Positions 43,253 to 52,551 of a stretch of DNA of 64,000 nucleotides are shown one piece after another. Origin of the DNA: CAYFYS01 sp965202905 (GTDB lineage Bacteria > Pseudomonadota > Alphaproteobacteria > MPNO01); contig OZ241868.1 in assembly GCA_965202905.1 (NCBI GenBank), positions 868,001-932,000 on the forward strand, in the 5' to 3' direction. Each line of letters begins with the position of its first letter. Positions within the stretch are counted from its first letter, which is position 1. A program made the position numbers and the translations under genes. The notes under the pieces are model-generated. The model ran no database searches. It was given only the letters and a program-made list of their open reading frames with translations, and was not told the DNA's origin.

Positions 43253-44227
43253 CTACCAGCGCAGCAGGCTGGCGGCCCAGGTGAAGCCGCCGCCCATCGC
43301 CTCGAGCAGGCACAGATCGCCGCGCTTGATGCGGCCGTCCTCGGCCGCCTCGGCGAGCGCGAGCGGGATCGAGGCCGCCGAGGTGTTGGCATGCCGGTCG
43401 AGCGTGAGCACGAACTTCTCCATCGGCAGCCCGAGCTTCGACGCGGTGCTGTTGAGGATGCGCAGATTGGCCTGGTGCGGGACCACCCAGTCGATGTCCT
43501 GGGCCCGCAGCCCGTTGGCGTCGAGCGCCTCGCCCACCACCGAGGCGAGGTTGGTGACCGCATGGCGGAAAACCTCGCGGCCGACCATCTTCAGGTGTCC
43601 GACGGTGCGCGTGCTCGACGGGCCGCCATCGACATAGAGCAGGTCGTGGTGGCGTCCGTCGGAGTGCAGGTGGGTCGAGATCACCCCGCGGTCGGCGGCC
43701 TCGCCGTTGCCCTCCGCGGCGCGCAGGACCACCGCGCCGGCGCCGTCGCCGAACAGGACGCAGGTCCCGCGGTCCGTCCAATCGAGGATCCGGGAGAAGG
43801 TCTCCGCGCCGATGACCAGCGCGGTTCCGGCCTGGCCGAGGCGGATGAAGTTGTCTGCGACGGTGACCGCATAGAGGAATCCCGAGCACACGGCCTGGAT
43901 GTCGAAGGCCGCGCCCCTGGTCATGCCGAGCGCGCTCTGGACCCGGGTCGCGGTCGCGGGAAAGGTCTGGTCCGGGGTCGCGGTCGCCAGGACGATCAGA
44001 TCGATGTCCGAGGGCTGCATATCCGCGCGGCCGAGCGCCCGGCAGGCGGCCTCGATCGCGAGGTCCGAGGTCTTCTCGCCGTCGGCCGCGATCCGCCGCT
44101 CGTGGATGCCGGTCCGCTGGATGATCCATTCATCGGAGGTATCGACCCGTTCGGCGAGCTCGGCATTGGTGACGATGCGCTCGGGGAGATAAGCCCCGCA
44201 GCCTGCAACGATGGAACGCAACACCAT
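43253..44227 (-). CDS. fabH: 3-oxoacyl-ACP synthase III (FabH)
   Basis: 324 residues. It condenses acetyl-CoA with malonyl-ACP to start fatty-acid synthesis. The catalytic triad is visible: Cys in AFDIQAVCSGFLYA, His in WVVPHQANLRIL and Asn in DRHANTSAASIP. The N-terminal TSDEWIIQRTGIHERR is typical. Start and plsX stop overlap (TGATG), so translation is coupled in the rpmF-plsX-fabH order found widely in bacteria. Confidence 0.97.
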   Translation of the reverse strand: MVLRSIVAGCGAYLPERIVTNAELAERVDTSDEWIIQRTGIHERRIAADGEKTSDLAIEAACRALGRADMQPSDIDLIVLATATPDQTFPATATRVQSALGMTRGAAFDIQAVCSGFLYAVTVADNFIRLGQAGTALVIGAETFSRILDWTDRGTCVLFGDGAGAVVLRAAEGNGEAADRGVISTHLHSDGRHHDLLYVDGGPSSTRTVGHLKMVGREVFRHAVTNLASVVGEALDANGLRAQDIDWVVPHQANLRILNSTASKLGLPMEKFVLTLDRHANTSAASIPLALAEAAEDGRIKRGDLCLLEAMGGGFTWAASLLRW

Positions 44228-45276
44228 CAGGACGCGGCCGCGCGCGCTTCCATGGGAAGGGTCGAGCCGTTCTTGTCCAGTTCCGCGATGATCTTGTCGT
44301 TGAAGCCGTTAACCGCCATGTCGACGGCCACGCCGATGGCGTTGGCGAAGCCGAAGGCGTCCGCGCCGCCATGACTCTTGACAACGATACCGTTGAGACC
44401 AAGGAACATGGCGCCGTTGTAGCGCCGGGGATCGACGCGGGCACGCAGCTTATTGAGGCTCCGTCGTGCCAGCAGATAGCCCAGCCTGGAAGCGATCGAA
44501 CTCTTGAAGGCCTTGCGCAGGAAATCAGAATAAAGCCTTATGGAACCTTCAATTGTCTTGACCGCGATATTGCCGGAAAACCCATCGGAGACGATCACGT
44601 CGACGGTGCCCTTGGCGATGTCGTCGCCCTCGACGAATCCATGGAAGCGGAACCCGCCGACCCGATCGCGCAGCCGCGCCGCGGCCTGGCGGACGGCCTC
44701 GTGGCCCTTCGCCTCCTCGGTGCCGACGTTCAGCAGTCCAACGCTCGGATCATGCCGGCCGAGCACGGTGCGGGCGAACTCCGCGCCCATGATCGAGAAC
44801 TCGATCAGGTTGTCCGCGTCGCACTCGACGTTCGCGCCCAGATCCAGCATCACCGATTCGCTGCGCTGGCTGGGGAAGACCGCCGCCATGGCCGGCCGGT
44901 CGATGCCGGGCAGGGTCTTGAGCGTGACCTTGGCCATCGCCATCAGCGCGCCGGTGTTGCCGGCCGAGACCACACCGGCCGCCGCGCAGTCGCGGACGGC
45001 ATCGATCGCAAGCCGCATACTCGACCGCTTGCCCTGGCGCAGCGCCTGGGAGGGCTTGGCGTCGGCGGTCACGACCTCTTCGGTGTGCTGAAGCGAGATC
45101 ACGCTGCGCAGCTTCGGCATACGCTTCAGCAAGGGCGCAATTTTGCGCTCGTCGCCGAACAAGCCGAACCGGACGCCGGGATAGCGGCGCCGGGCGATGT
45201 TGGCTCCCTTGACCACGATCCGCGGGGCATAGTCGCCCCCCATCGCGTCGAGTGCGATCGTTAGAGGCGGGCTCAA
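44227..45276 (-). CDS. plsX: Phosphate acyltransferase PlsX
   Basis: 349 residues, TTG start (45274-45276). It converts acyl-ACP to acyl-phosphate for phosphatidic acid synthesis. Family landmarks are TIALDAMGGDYAPRIVVKGA, SAGNTGALMAMAKVTLKTLP, LDLGANVECDADNLIEFSIM and VSDGFSGNIAVKTIEG. It follows rpmF by 28 nt and is coupled to fabH, tying membrane lipid initiation to ribosomal protein expression. Confidence 0.96.
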   Translation of the reverse strand: MSPPLTIALDAMGGDYAPRIVVKGANIARRRYPGVRFGLFGDERKIAPLLKRMPKLRSVISLQHTEEVVTADAKPSQALRQGKRSSMRLAIDAVRDCAAAGVVSAGNTGALMAMAKVTLKTLPGIDRPAMAAVFPSQRSESVMLDLGANVECDADNLIEFSIMGAEFARTVLGRHDPSVGLLNVGTEEAKGHEAVRQAAARLRDRVGGFRFHGFVEGDDIAKGTVDVIVSDGFSGNIAVKTIEGSIRLYSDFLRKAFKSSIASRLGYLLARRSLNKLRARVDPRRYNGAMFLGLNGIVVKSHGGADAFGFANAIGVAVDMAVNGFNDKIIAELDKNGSTLPMEARAAAS

Positions 45277-45304
45277 AGCAGCGGGACCCCCGACCGCGGG
45301 CGCA

Positions 45305-45487
45305 TCAGGCGGCGCTCGCGTCCATCACCTCGCGGCCGTCATAGTGGCCGCAGGACGGGCAGACGTGATGCGGCCGCTTGTGCTCGCCGCAATTGGCGCA
45401 TTCGCCGTAGGCGGCGCTCGCCAGCCGATGGTGGGACCGCCGCATGTTGCGGCGGGATTTGGACGTTTTTCTCTTGGGAACAGCCAT
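45305..45487 (-). CDS. rpmF: 50S ribosomal protein L32
   Basis: 60 residues from the ATG at 45485-45487. Starts AVPKRKTSKSRRNMRRSHHR, the L32 signature. A zinc ribbon with two CxxC pairs follows (CANCGEH and CPSCGHY), so this is the Zn-binding form. First gene of the rpmF-plsX-fabH unit. Confidence 0.97.
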   Translation of the reverse strand: MAVPKRKTSKSRRNMRRSHHRLASAAYGECANCGEHKRPHHVCPSCGHYDGREVMDASAA

Positions 45488-45574
45488 GACGACCGTCTCC
45501 ATTCCATAATGTCTCGAAAGGGCGGCGCGGATAACTACCGGACTCGACAGCGACCGGCAACCCAAAGCGGAAGT

Positions 45575-46102
45575 CTAGTCCTTTCGCCATAGCCCCGCCA
45601 GCGCACGGAACGCGGTATCCGGCCTTTCTTCGCGAATCGAGCCGTATTCGGCGTTCTCCGGTGCGGCGGCGGCGGAGTCCTGCCGGGGATAGGGGTCGAG
45701 CAGCAGCGAGAACTCCCCGGCCACGATCTCGCCGATGTCGAACGTGCCGTCGGGCAGCGGCTCGAACTCGTCATCGACCGAGATCTCGGCCGTTCCGTCG
45801 GCGTCCATTGCCTGTGCGGCGGGGCCGAAGCGGAGCGCGACCCGGTCTTCGATATGGCCGGCCACCGGCTCCAGCGTCAGAATGCAGATCTGAACGATGT
45901 CTGCCAGGATATCGGCGCTGAACATCACCTCCGACCGTCCGATTCGTTTGAGCCTGACCCGCGCGGCAAGCCTTTCGATCGCCTCCAGGCCGAAGCGCGC
46001 AGCGAGCGCCCCGCGTTCGGCCTCGGTGGCCTCGATATCGAAGACCGCCGCATGTGCGGACAGGTCGTCGGGGTCAACGATGCGTGAGAATTCCGCGTGC
46101 AT
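45575..46102 (-). CDS. DUF177 (YceD-like) protein
   Basis: 175 residues from the ATG at 46100-46102. YceD/DUF177 proteins sit next to rpmF and are implicated in 23S rRNA accumulation. Visible family region: CILTLEPVAGHIEDRVALRF followed by an acidic stretch EISVDDEFEPLPDGTFDIGE. It follows the cytochrome-chaperone gene by 16 nt and precedes rpmF by about 88 nt. Confidence 0.88.
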   Translation of the reverse strand: MHAEFSRIVDPDDLSAHAAVFDIEATEAERGALAARFGLEAIERLAARVRLKRIGRSEVMFSADILADIVQICILTLEPVAGHIEDRVALRFGPAAQAMDADGTAEISVDDEFEPLPDGTFDIGEIVAGEFSLLLDPYPRQDSAAAAPENAEYGSIREERPDTAFRALAGLWRKD

Positions 46103-46118
46103 GCGAACCGCCGTTCCC

Positions 46119-46670
46119 TCAGCCGACGCCGGACCGGCCGACCGGCGGCGCGAAATCGATGTCCCCATCCATCAGCCGTTCCAGCGGCTGCGCATCGACG
46201 AAATCGATCTGGCCCCGTAGATAGCGGCCCATCGCTGCGATGCAAGCCGGATCCGCCGAAGCCGTACCGTAGAGATTGCGCCCCAGCACCGCGTGCAGCG
46301 CGGAATCGTCTTCGGCCAGCCCCGACTCGTAGGCGCCGATCCGACCGTAGAACGCGCTGGCCATCGCCTTGACACGCCGGCCGACGCCGAGATCGCCGGC
46401 CCCCATCTCACGCAGGCTCCGGTCCATGTCCTCGAACATCCGATCGAACAGCGCCTGCGCCAGGTCCTTGGTCCGGTCGCGATCGAATTTGAGCCGGCGC
46501 AGGATCACGAAGGCGTGCAGCGCGATCAGTTCGAACCGGCCGTCGAGCGTGTCCGGGACCCCGGCCTGGGCGTAGAACTCCGGCTGACGCGCCTGAACGA
46601 CTACAGCGTCGTAGAGCCGTTCCGCGGGGGCGGACGGCGGAGCGCCGCGAAACAGGCCCGGCAATCTCAT
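46119..46670 (-). CDS. Ubiquinol-cytochrome c chaperone family protein
   Basis: 183 residues. Bacterial relatives of mitochondrial CBP3/UQCC1, assisting cytochrome bc1 assembly. Typical all-helical blocks are LYDAVVVQARQPEFYAQAGV, PDTLDGRFELIALHAFVILR and LAQALFDRMFEDMDRSLREM, then GVGRRVKAMASAFYGRIGAY. No signal peptide or membrane helix. Upstream of the DUF177 gene in a conserved alphaproteobacterial order, divergent from bamE. Confidence 0.9.
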   Translation of the reverse strand: MRLPGLFRGAPPSAPAERLYDAVVVQARQPEFYAQAGVPDTLDGRFELIALHAFVILRRLKFDRDRTKDLAQALFDRMFEDMDRSLREMGAGDLGVGRRVKAMASAFYGRIGAYESGLAEDDSALHAVLGRNLYGTASADPACIAAMGRYLRGQIDFVDAQPLERLMDGDIDFAPPVGRSGVG

Positions 46671-46764
46671 CGGTGGAAACGCCCCCTGCCCGTGCGCTCC
46701 GGTACCGCCGGACGGAATTCCGGGTTAGAATGGCGCATCGGGTCGAACAGCATATTGAGACCGC

Positions 46765-47265
46765 GTGAGTGAAACGAAGACGATGAGAGTCCTCCCTTCG
46801 ACCTTTTTGGCACGCGCTTCCGCGCTGTTGCTTGCGGTCGCCGTCTGCGGGTGCGCGCCGCAGCGGGACAACAACGGCAACATCCCACTGCCGGAAGTCG
46901 TCGAGGCAATCGAGCCGGGCAAGCATACCCGTGCGCAGATCGCCACGATGCTGGGCAGCCCGTCCACCCAATCGACCTTCCAGCAGGACCAGATCTGGTA
47001 TTACATGGGCAAGCGCACCGAATCGCTGGCCTTTTTTACCCCGAAAGTGCTCGAACACAAGGTGGTCGAAATCCGCTTCGACAGCCAGGGCATCGTCAAG
47101 GAGGTCGAGCAGCACGACGCGACGACGGCAGAGAAAATTCTGCTCGTCGAGCGAACCACGCCGACCAAGGGCAATGAGTTGACCTTCATCGACCAGTTGG
47201 TCGGCAATCTGGGACGATTCAACCCGGCTGGCGGAGGCGGCAGCGACAGCCCGGGCGATCTCTGA
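46765..47265 (+). CDS. bamE: Outer membrane protein assembly factor BamE (SmpA/OmlA lipoprotein)
   Basis: 166 residues from GTG 46765; ATG 46783 is also possible. The signal peptide ends in a lipobox, AVAVCGC, so it should be lipidated and placed in the outer membrane. The BamE core is visible: VVEAIEPGKHTRAQIATMLG, SPSTQSTFQQDQIWYYMGKR and VVEIRFDSQGIVKEVEQHD. It acts in the BAM beta-barrel insertion complex. Convergent with hppA, separated by a strong inverted repeat. Confidence 0.92.
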   Translation: MSETKTMRVLPSTFLARASALLLAVAVCGCAPQRDNNGNIPLPEVVEAIEPGKHTRAQIATMLGSPSTQSTFQQDQIWYYMGKRTESLAFFTPKVLEHKVVEIRFDSQGIVKEVEQHDATTAEKILLVERTTPTKGNELTFIDQLVGNLGRFNPAGGGGSDSPGDL

Positions 47266-47283
47266 TGGCCCCTCCCCCGCGGC

Positions 47284-47322
47284 CCGGGCGGACGATCTGC
47301 GATAGCCAGAGCGTCCGCCCGG
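47284..47322. terminator. Bidirectional terminator-like hairpin between bamE and hppA
   Basis: A perfect 11-bp inverted repeat (CCGGGCGGACG at 47284-47294 and CGTCCGCCCGG at 47312-47322) with a 17-nt loop, placed between two convergent stops. It lacks a T-run, so it may act with Rho or as an mRNA 3'-end protector. Confidence 0.65.
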
Positions 47323-47329
47323 CGCTCCG

Positions 47330-49438
47330 TCAGGCCGCGAGCACCGCGAGCAGCAGGATCGCCACGATGTTGATGATCTTGATCATCGGGTTCACCGCAG
47401 GACCCGCGGTGTCCTTGTAGGGATCGCCGACGGTATCGCCGGTTACCGCGGCCATGTGCGCATCGGAGCCTTTGCCGCCGTGATTGCCGTCCTCGATGTA
47501 TTTCTTGGCGTTGTCCCAGGCTCCGCCACCGGAGGTCATGGACAGGGCGACGAAGATGCCGGTGACGATGGCGCCCAGCAGCATGGCGCCGACCGTGGTG
47601 AACCCAGCCTCCCGGCCGCCGACGGCGTACATGACGAAATAGACCACGATCGGCGCCAGAACCGGCAGCATCGAGGGCACGATCATCTCGCGGATCGCGG
47701 CCCGGGTCAGCAGATCGACCGCACGGCCGTACTCGGGCCGGCTGGTGCCTTCCATGATCCCCGGGATCTCGCGGAACTGGCGCCGGACCTCGATCACCAC
47801 GGCGCCGCCGGCCCGGCCGACGGCCATCATGCCCATCGCGCCGAACAGGTAGGGCAAGAGCCCGCCGATGAACAGCCCGATGACTACGAAGGGATCGGAT
47901 AGCCGGAAGGTCAACTTCCCGGCGATATCGGGGAAGTAATAGCTCAGGTCCTGGGTATAGGCGGCGAACAGAACCAGCGCGGCGAGCCCGGCCGAGCCGA
48001 TGGCATAGCCCTTGGTGACCGCCTTGGTCGTGTTGCCCACAGCATCCAGAAGGTCGGTATGCTTGCGGACATCCTCGGGCAGGTCGGCCATCTCGGCGAT
48101 GCCGCCGGCGTTGTCGGTCACCGGCCCATAGGCATCGAGCGCCACCACCATGCCGGCGAGCGCCAGCATGGTGGTGGCTGCGACCGCGATACCGTAGAGC
48201 CCGGCCGCGAAATAGGCGACGATGATTCCGGCGCAGATCACGATCACCGGAAGCGCGGTGGCCTCGAGCGAGACCGCGAGGCCCTGGATCACGTTCGTCG
48301 CGTGCCCGGTCTCCGAGGCCTTGGCAACGCTGCGGACCGGCCGGTACTCCGTCGAGGTGTAGTATTCGGTGATCCAGACCATCAGCCCGGTGACCACCAG
48401 GCCCACCAAGCCGCAGTAAAGCAAATCGAGCGGCGCAATCGTGCCGTCGCCGAGCGGGATCTCGGCGGTGAAGCTGCCGAACAGGAGATAGATCGCAAGT
48501 GCGATCAGGATGGCGGAGATCACGGCGCTGGCCACGAAGCCCTTATAGAGCGCGGCCATGACGTTGTTGTTCGGGCCGAGCCGGACGAAGAACGTCCCGA
48601 TCACCGAGCCGATGATGCAAACCGCACCGATCGTCAGCGGCAGCGCCATCATCGATTCCTGGATCGGGCCGGTGAAGAAGATCGCGCCCAACAGCATCGT
48701 CGCGACGACGGTCACGGCGTAGGTCTCGAACAAATCGGCCGCCATCCCGGCGCAGTCACCGACATTATCGCCCACGTTGTCGGCGATCACGCCCGCATTG
48801 CGCGGATCGTCCTCGGGGATACCCGCCTCGATCTTGCCGACGAGATCCGCGCCGACATCCGCACCCTTGGTGAAAATGCCGCCGCCCAGCCGGGCGAAGA
48901 TCGAAATCAGCGAAGCGCCGAAGCCGAGCGCGACCAGGGCCTCGAGGATATGGCGAAGCCCGGCCGGATCCGCCGGGTCGAAGATGCCGCGCAGGATCAC
49001 ATAGTAGACCACCACGCCCAGCAGCCCCAGCCCGACCACCAGCATGCCGGTGACCGCGCCGGACTTGAAGGCGATGTCGAGCGCCGGCTTCACCCCGCCG
49101 GTGCGCGCGGCGTTGGCGGTGCGCACGTTGGCCCGCACCGAGACGTTCATGCCGATATAGCCGGCGACCCCGGACAGGATCGATCCGATGAAGAACCCGA
49201 TGGCGACATAGATGTTGAGCAACAGGCCCAGGATCACGCCGACGACGATGCCGACGATGCCGATCGCGGTGTACTGGCGGTTCAGATAGGCTCCCGCACC
49301 TTCCTGAATCGCCGCGGCGATTTCGATCATTCGGTCCGTGCCGGGGCTCGCCGCCAGAATCGAACGGACGGCGTAGAGCCCGTACAAGATCGCAAGGGCG
49401 CCGCACGCGGCGACGATCCAATAGGTGGTGACCATCAT
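47330..49438 (-). CDS. hppA: Membrane H+-translocating pyrophosphatase, K+-independent type
   Basis: 702 residues with about 16 membrane helices. Hydrolyses PPi to pump protons. Substrate-binding motif DVGADLVGKIEAGIPEDDPR followed by NAGVIADNVGDNVGDCAGMA, and a C-terminal DTVGDPYKDTAGPAVNP. The selectivity site reads GNTTKAVTKGYAIGSAG, with Lys where K+-dependent enzymes have Ala, indicating the K+-independent proton-pumping class. Confidence 0.97.
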   Translation of the reverse strand: MMVTTYWIVAACGALAILYGLYAVRSILAASPGTDRMIEIAAAIQEGAGAYLNRQYTAIGIVGIVVGVILGLLLNIYVAIGFFIGSILSGVAGYIGMNVSVRANVRTANAARTGGVKPALDIAFKSGAVTGMLVVGLGLLGVVVYYVILRGIFDPADPAGLRHILEALVALGFGASLISIFARLGGGIFTKGADVGADLVGKIEAGIPEDDPRNAGVIADNVGDNVGDCAGMAADLFETYAVTVVATMLLGAIFFTGPIQESMMALPLTIGAVCIIGSVIGTFFVRLGPNNNVMAALYKGFVASAVISAILIALAIYLLFGSFTAEIPLGDGTIAPLDLLYCGLVGLVVTGLMVWITEYYTSTEYRPVRSVAKASETGHATNVIQGLAVSLEATALPVIVICAGIIVAYFAAGLYGIAVAATTMLALAGMVVALDAYGPVTDNAGGIAEMADLPEDVRKHTDLLDAVGNTTKAVTKGYAIGSAGLAALVLFAAYTQDLSYYFPDIAGKLTFRLSDPFVVIGLFIGGLLPYLFGAMGMMAVGRAGGAVVIEVRRQFREIPGIMEGTSRPEYGRAVDLLTRAAIREMIVPSMLPVLAPIVVYFVMYAVGGREAGFTTVGAMLLGAIVTGIFVALSMTSGGGAWDNAKKYIEDGNHGGKGSDAHMAAVTGDTVGDPYKDTAGPAVNPMIKIINIVAILLLAVLAA

Positions 49439-49611
49439 CGTCGAATAGCCTCTGTTCTGGTCGGATGCATGGCCGGTTCAGGATGCACGCGGCACGACGG
49501 ATCCGGGGACTTTCTGGTGAGAGGGCACGTCTGTCGGAAATGCGCGCGGAAAATGCCAGAACTCGCCGGGCAAGGCAACAACTCCGGCCTCACCGGCGGC
49601 CCCCGCACGGT

Positions 49612-50811
49612 CTATGCGGTACGGCCCTGCCGCGCCTGATCGAGCTTGAGCCAAAGGATCGCGCACAGGATCAGCACGATCAGCGGGACGACGACCAGGT
49701 TGACGATGGCCCAGCCGTAGAGGTGGAGTGTGGCGCCGGAGAACACCCCGCCGATCGCGACCGAACCCCAGATGCAGAAATCGTTGAAGCCCTGGGTCTT
49801 GGCCATTTCCGAGGGCCGATAGCATTCGGTCAGCAGAGTCGTGCCGCCGATGAACAGGAAGTTCCAGCCGACGCCGACGATGATCAGCGCGACCAGGAAG
49901 TTGAGAAATTCGATCCCGGCGAGGTTGATGGCAACGCACAGCGCGAGCAGCGAGGCGCCGGCAATCATGATGTTGGCGGCGCCGTAGCGCGCGATCAGGT
50001 GGCCGGTGAAGAAGGACGGCAGGAACATGCCGACGATGTGCGCCTGGATCACCATCGCCGAGTCGCCGAAACCGAACCCGCAATCGACCATAGCGAGCGG
50101 CGTGACGGTCATCAGGAAGGACATCACGACATAGCCCGACACCGCGCCGATGATCGCGACCAGGCATTTGGTCTGCGACAGGATCTCCAGTAACGGCCGC
50201 TGCGGGCCGCTGCGGTCGGCCTGGCTCATCGGCGGGATGCTCAAGCGAGATGTCACCAGGCCGATCGCGACGAACAAGGCAACGACGGCGGCGAAGGTGC
50301 CAGCATAAATGATCGGATCGAATATGTCCTTGGTCAGGCGCGCCATGTTCGGACCGGTCACCCCGGCCACCACCCCGCCGGCCAGCACCAGCGAGATCGC
50401 CCGGCCGCGCATCGACGGATTGGCCGAATCGGCGGCGGCGAAGCGGAAGAACTGAGCGAAGGAGTTGAACGAGCCGATCAGCCCGGCGCCGGCGGCGAAG
50501 AGCCAGAACGAGCCGAGGAAGATCGCCGCCGTCGCGATCACCCCACCGAGCGCGCCAATCGCGGCCCCGGTCACGAAGCCGAGCCTGCGGCCGACCCGGC
50601 GCATGTAGAACGAGGCCGGAATCGCGGTGGCCATCGTGGCGGCAAACTGGATGGCCACCGGGATGGTCGCATAGGCCTTGTCCTCGGCCAGCATGTACCC
50701 AGTCAGCGCCGCCGCGGCGATAATGGCCGAGGTGGTTGTCATGAACAGTGCCTGGCACAGGGCCAGCAGCGCGACGTTCCGATTTATACCGGCGATGTAA
50801 GACACCGGCAC
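49612..50811 (-). CDS. MFS transporter
   Basis: 399 residues, GTG start (50809-50811). Twelve predicted membrane segments. Motifs: SFYMRRVGRRLGFVTGAAIG in the 2-3 loop (an MFS motif A variant) and GVGWNFLFIGGTTLLTECY. This is a different subfamily from the pair at 13-15 kb and resembles the YnfM/Bcr-like predicted transporters. It stands alone between hppA and thiL; its substrate cannot be guessed. Confidence 0.88.
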   Translation of the reverse strand: MPVSYIAGINRNVALLALCQALFMTTTSAIIAAAALTGYMLAEDKAYATIPVAIQFAATMATAIPASFYMRRVGRRLGFVTGAAIGALGGVIATAAIFLGSFWLFAAGAGLIGSFNSFAQFFRFAAADSANPSMRGRAISLVLAGGVVAGVTGPNMARLTKDIFDPIIYAGTFAAVVALFVAIGLVTSRLSIPPMSQADRSGPQRPLLEILSQTKCLVAIIGAVSGYVVMSFLMTVTPLAMVDCGFGFGDSAMVIQAHIVGMFLPSFFTGHLIARYGAANIMIAGASLLALCVAINLAGIEFLNFLVALIIVGVGWNFLFIGGTTLLTECYRPSEMAKTQGFNDFCIWGSVAIGGVFSGATLHLYGWAIVNLVVVPLIVLILCAILWLKLDQARQGRTA

Positions 50812-51047
50812 ACACTACGCGAGCCGTTCCGGTCAGTGAACGGTCAGGTTCACGGGGCTGCCCGGCACATGCCAGCGATCTCGGACTGCCGGACGATCGG
50901 CGATTTCACCCGATCCTTGCCGTCCCCGATGTCCTGATACGTCTCGACGCCGGTCGCCTCGGCGCTGCCGGCGGCGCACAGCCGGCGCCACAGACGGAAA
51001 CGCTTTCCCGAGCACGCCGCAGCATGGCGTAAATGCTCCAGCGCCGC

Positions 51048-52037
51048 TTAATCTCCCGGTGAGCGGGCGAAATGGCGGTAGCCGGTCCGCCGCAGAGCGA
51101 GCGGCGCGCCGCCCTCGCCCAGCACCGTCACGCCGTTGCCCGCCGTGACATGGCCGATGTGTGCCAACGGAACCGCGAGCTCCTCGGCCAACGTCCGGAC
51201 CACGCCGGCGCCATCCGGCGGGACGGTGAAGACCAGCTCGTAGTCATCGCCGCCGGTGAGGATGAGGTCCGCCGCGCCGGCGCCCTTGGCCGCCGGCGAC
51301 TGCGGAACCGCGGCGGCCTCGATCTCCGCACCGACGCCCGAAGCGCTGCAGATATGGCCGAGGTCCGCGACCAGCCCGTCCGAGACGTCGGCCGCGGCCG
51401 TCGCCAGCCCGCGCAGCCGCGCGCCCAACTCGAGCCGGGGCTGCGGCAGCCGGTAGCGGTCGATCAAGCAGGCGCGGTGCCGGTCCTCTGCGTCGGCGAC
51501 GCCGTTGAGGATTCGCAGGCCCAGCGCCGCATCGCCGATCGTCCCAGATACGAATATGTGATCGCCGTCGCGCGCGCCCGATCGGAGGAGTGCGGTTCCC
51601 CGTTCGACATCGCCGAAGGCGGTGATAGAAAAACATGCCGGCCCCGGGGTCGCGGTGGTGTCTCCGCCCAGCAGCGAGATCCCGAAGATCTTCTGGTCTT
51701 CGCCGAGCCCGGCGGCGAAGGAATCGGCCCAACGCGGCTCGAAATGTTCGGGCAGCGCCAAGCCCAGCAAATAGCCCCGCGGCCGCGCACCCATCGCGGC
51801 AAGGTCGGAGAGGTTCACCCGCAAAAGCTTCCTGGCCACCAGGTCGGGAAGATCGTCGGGGAGGAAATGGACTCCCGCGACCAGCATGTCGGTCGTCGCC
51901 ACCAGCGTCCGGCCGGGCTCCGGCTCGATCAGGGCCGCGTCGTCGGTCAGCCCCAGCGCGCCGGCATCGCCCGCGGCGAGCGGCGCGAACAACGCCCGGA
52001 TCAGCGTGAATTCATCGCGCGGCGGCCGAACCGGCAT
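51048..52037 (-). CDS. thiL: Thiamine-monophosphate kinase
   Basis: 329 residues from the ATG at 52035-52037, which overlaps nusB by 26 nt. Phosphorylates thiamine monophosphate to the diphosphate cofactor. Family motifs: DEFTLIRALFAPLA, LTDDAALIE and TTDMLVAGVHF for Mg-ATP, VNLSDLAAMGARP, and GGDDYELVFTVP near the C-terminus. Last gene of the rib-nusB-thiL run, the common bacterial order. Confidence 0.95.
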   Translation of the reverse strand: MPVRPPRDEFTLIRALFAPLAAGDAGALGLTDDAALIEPEPGRTLVATTDMLVAGVHFLPDDLPDLVARKLLRVNLSDLAAMGARPRGYLLGLALPEHFEPRWADSFAAGLGEDQKIFGISLLGGDTTATPGPACFSITAFGDVERGTALLRSGARDGDHIFVSGTIGDAALGLRILNGVADAEDRHRACLIDRYRLPQPRLELGARLRGLATAAADVSDGLVADLGHICSASGVGAEIEAAAVPQSPAAKGAGAADLILTGGDDYELVFTVPPDGAGVVRTLAEELAVPLAHIGHVTAGNGVTVLGEGGAPLALRRTGYRHFARSPGD

Positions 52038-52551
52038 CGGCGGCGCCCTGAGAACCGGGAAACTCGCTCTCGCGCAGACGGCGGGCCAGCCGGTCGAGCA
52101 CCGCGTTGGCCATGCCGCGCTCGGCGGGCTCGAAGAAGGCGTCGGCGAGATCGACATACTCGGAAATTGCCACCCGGGCCGGCACCGCCCGTCGCGCCAG
52201 CAGCTCATAGACGCCGCCACGCAGGATGCAGCGCAACAGAAGCTCGATCCGCTCCAGAGGCCAGGTCTGCGGCAGCGCGGCGCGCAGCATGTCGTCGATC
52301 TCCTCGGATCGCGACCTGGTGCCGCGCGCGATCTCGGCAAACAGCGCCGGGTCCGGCTTGACCGGCGCTTCGTCGTCGTCGAGCACGCCGTCGCTGCGAA
52401 ATTCAAGGAACTGCAGGATCACCGCATCGAGCGGCGTACCGCTGATCTCGGCCTGATAGAGTGCTTGAATGACGGCAAGGCGCGCGGCGCTCAACCTTAC
52501 CGGTGGGGTTTTGGCGCTGGGCTCGGGCGCCGCCGAGCACGCCTCCGTCAT
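52012..52551 (-). CDS. nusB: Transcription antitermination factor NusB
   Basis: 179 residues from the ATG at 52549-52551, whose last base is shared with the ribH stop (TGATG). Binds boxA RNA with NusE in rRNA antitermination. Helical core: RLAVIQALYQAEISGTPLD, WPLERIELLLRCILRGGVYE, VAISEYVDLADAFFEPAERG. A Pro/Ala-rich extension of about 15 residues precedes the core. Coupled upstream to ribH and downstream to thiL. Confidence 0.94.
   Translation of the reverse strand: MTEACSAAPEPSAKTPPVRLSAARLAVIQALYQAEISGTPLDAVILQFLEFRSDGVLDDDEAPVKPDPALFAEIARGTRSRSEEIDDMLRAALPQTWPLERIELLLRCILRGGVYELLARRAVPARVAISEYVDLADAFFEPAERGMANAVLDRLARRLRESEFPGSQGAADAGSAAAR

Noticed and set aside
48059..49639. 526-codon plus-strand open frame over hppA
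   Set aside because: Antisense shadow with repetitive Asp/His/Arg composition; hppA is certain on the other strand.
50850..51033. Minus-strand stretch between the MFS gene and thiL reading GVETYQDIGDGKDRVKSPIV
   Set aside because: Looks protein-like, but no ATG/GTG/TTG start in frame and no family recognised; could be the tail of a lost small gene. Too weak to list.
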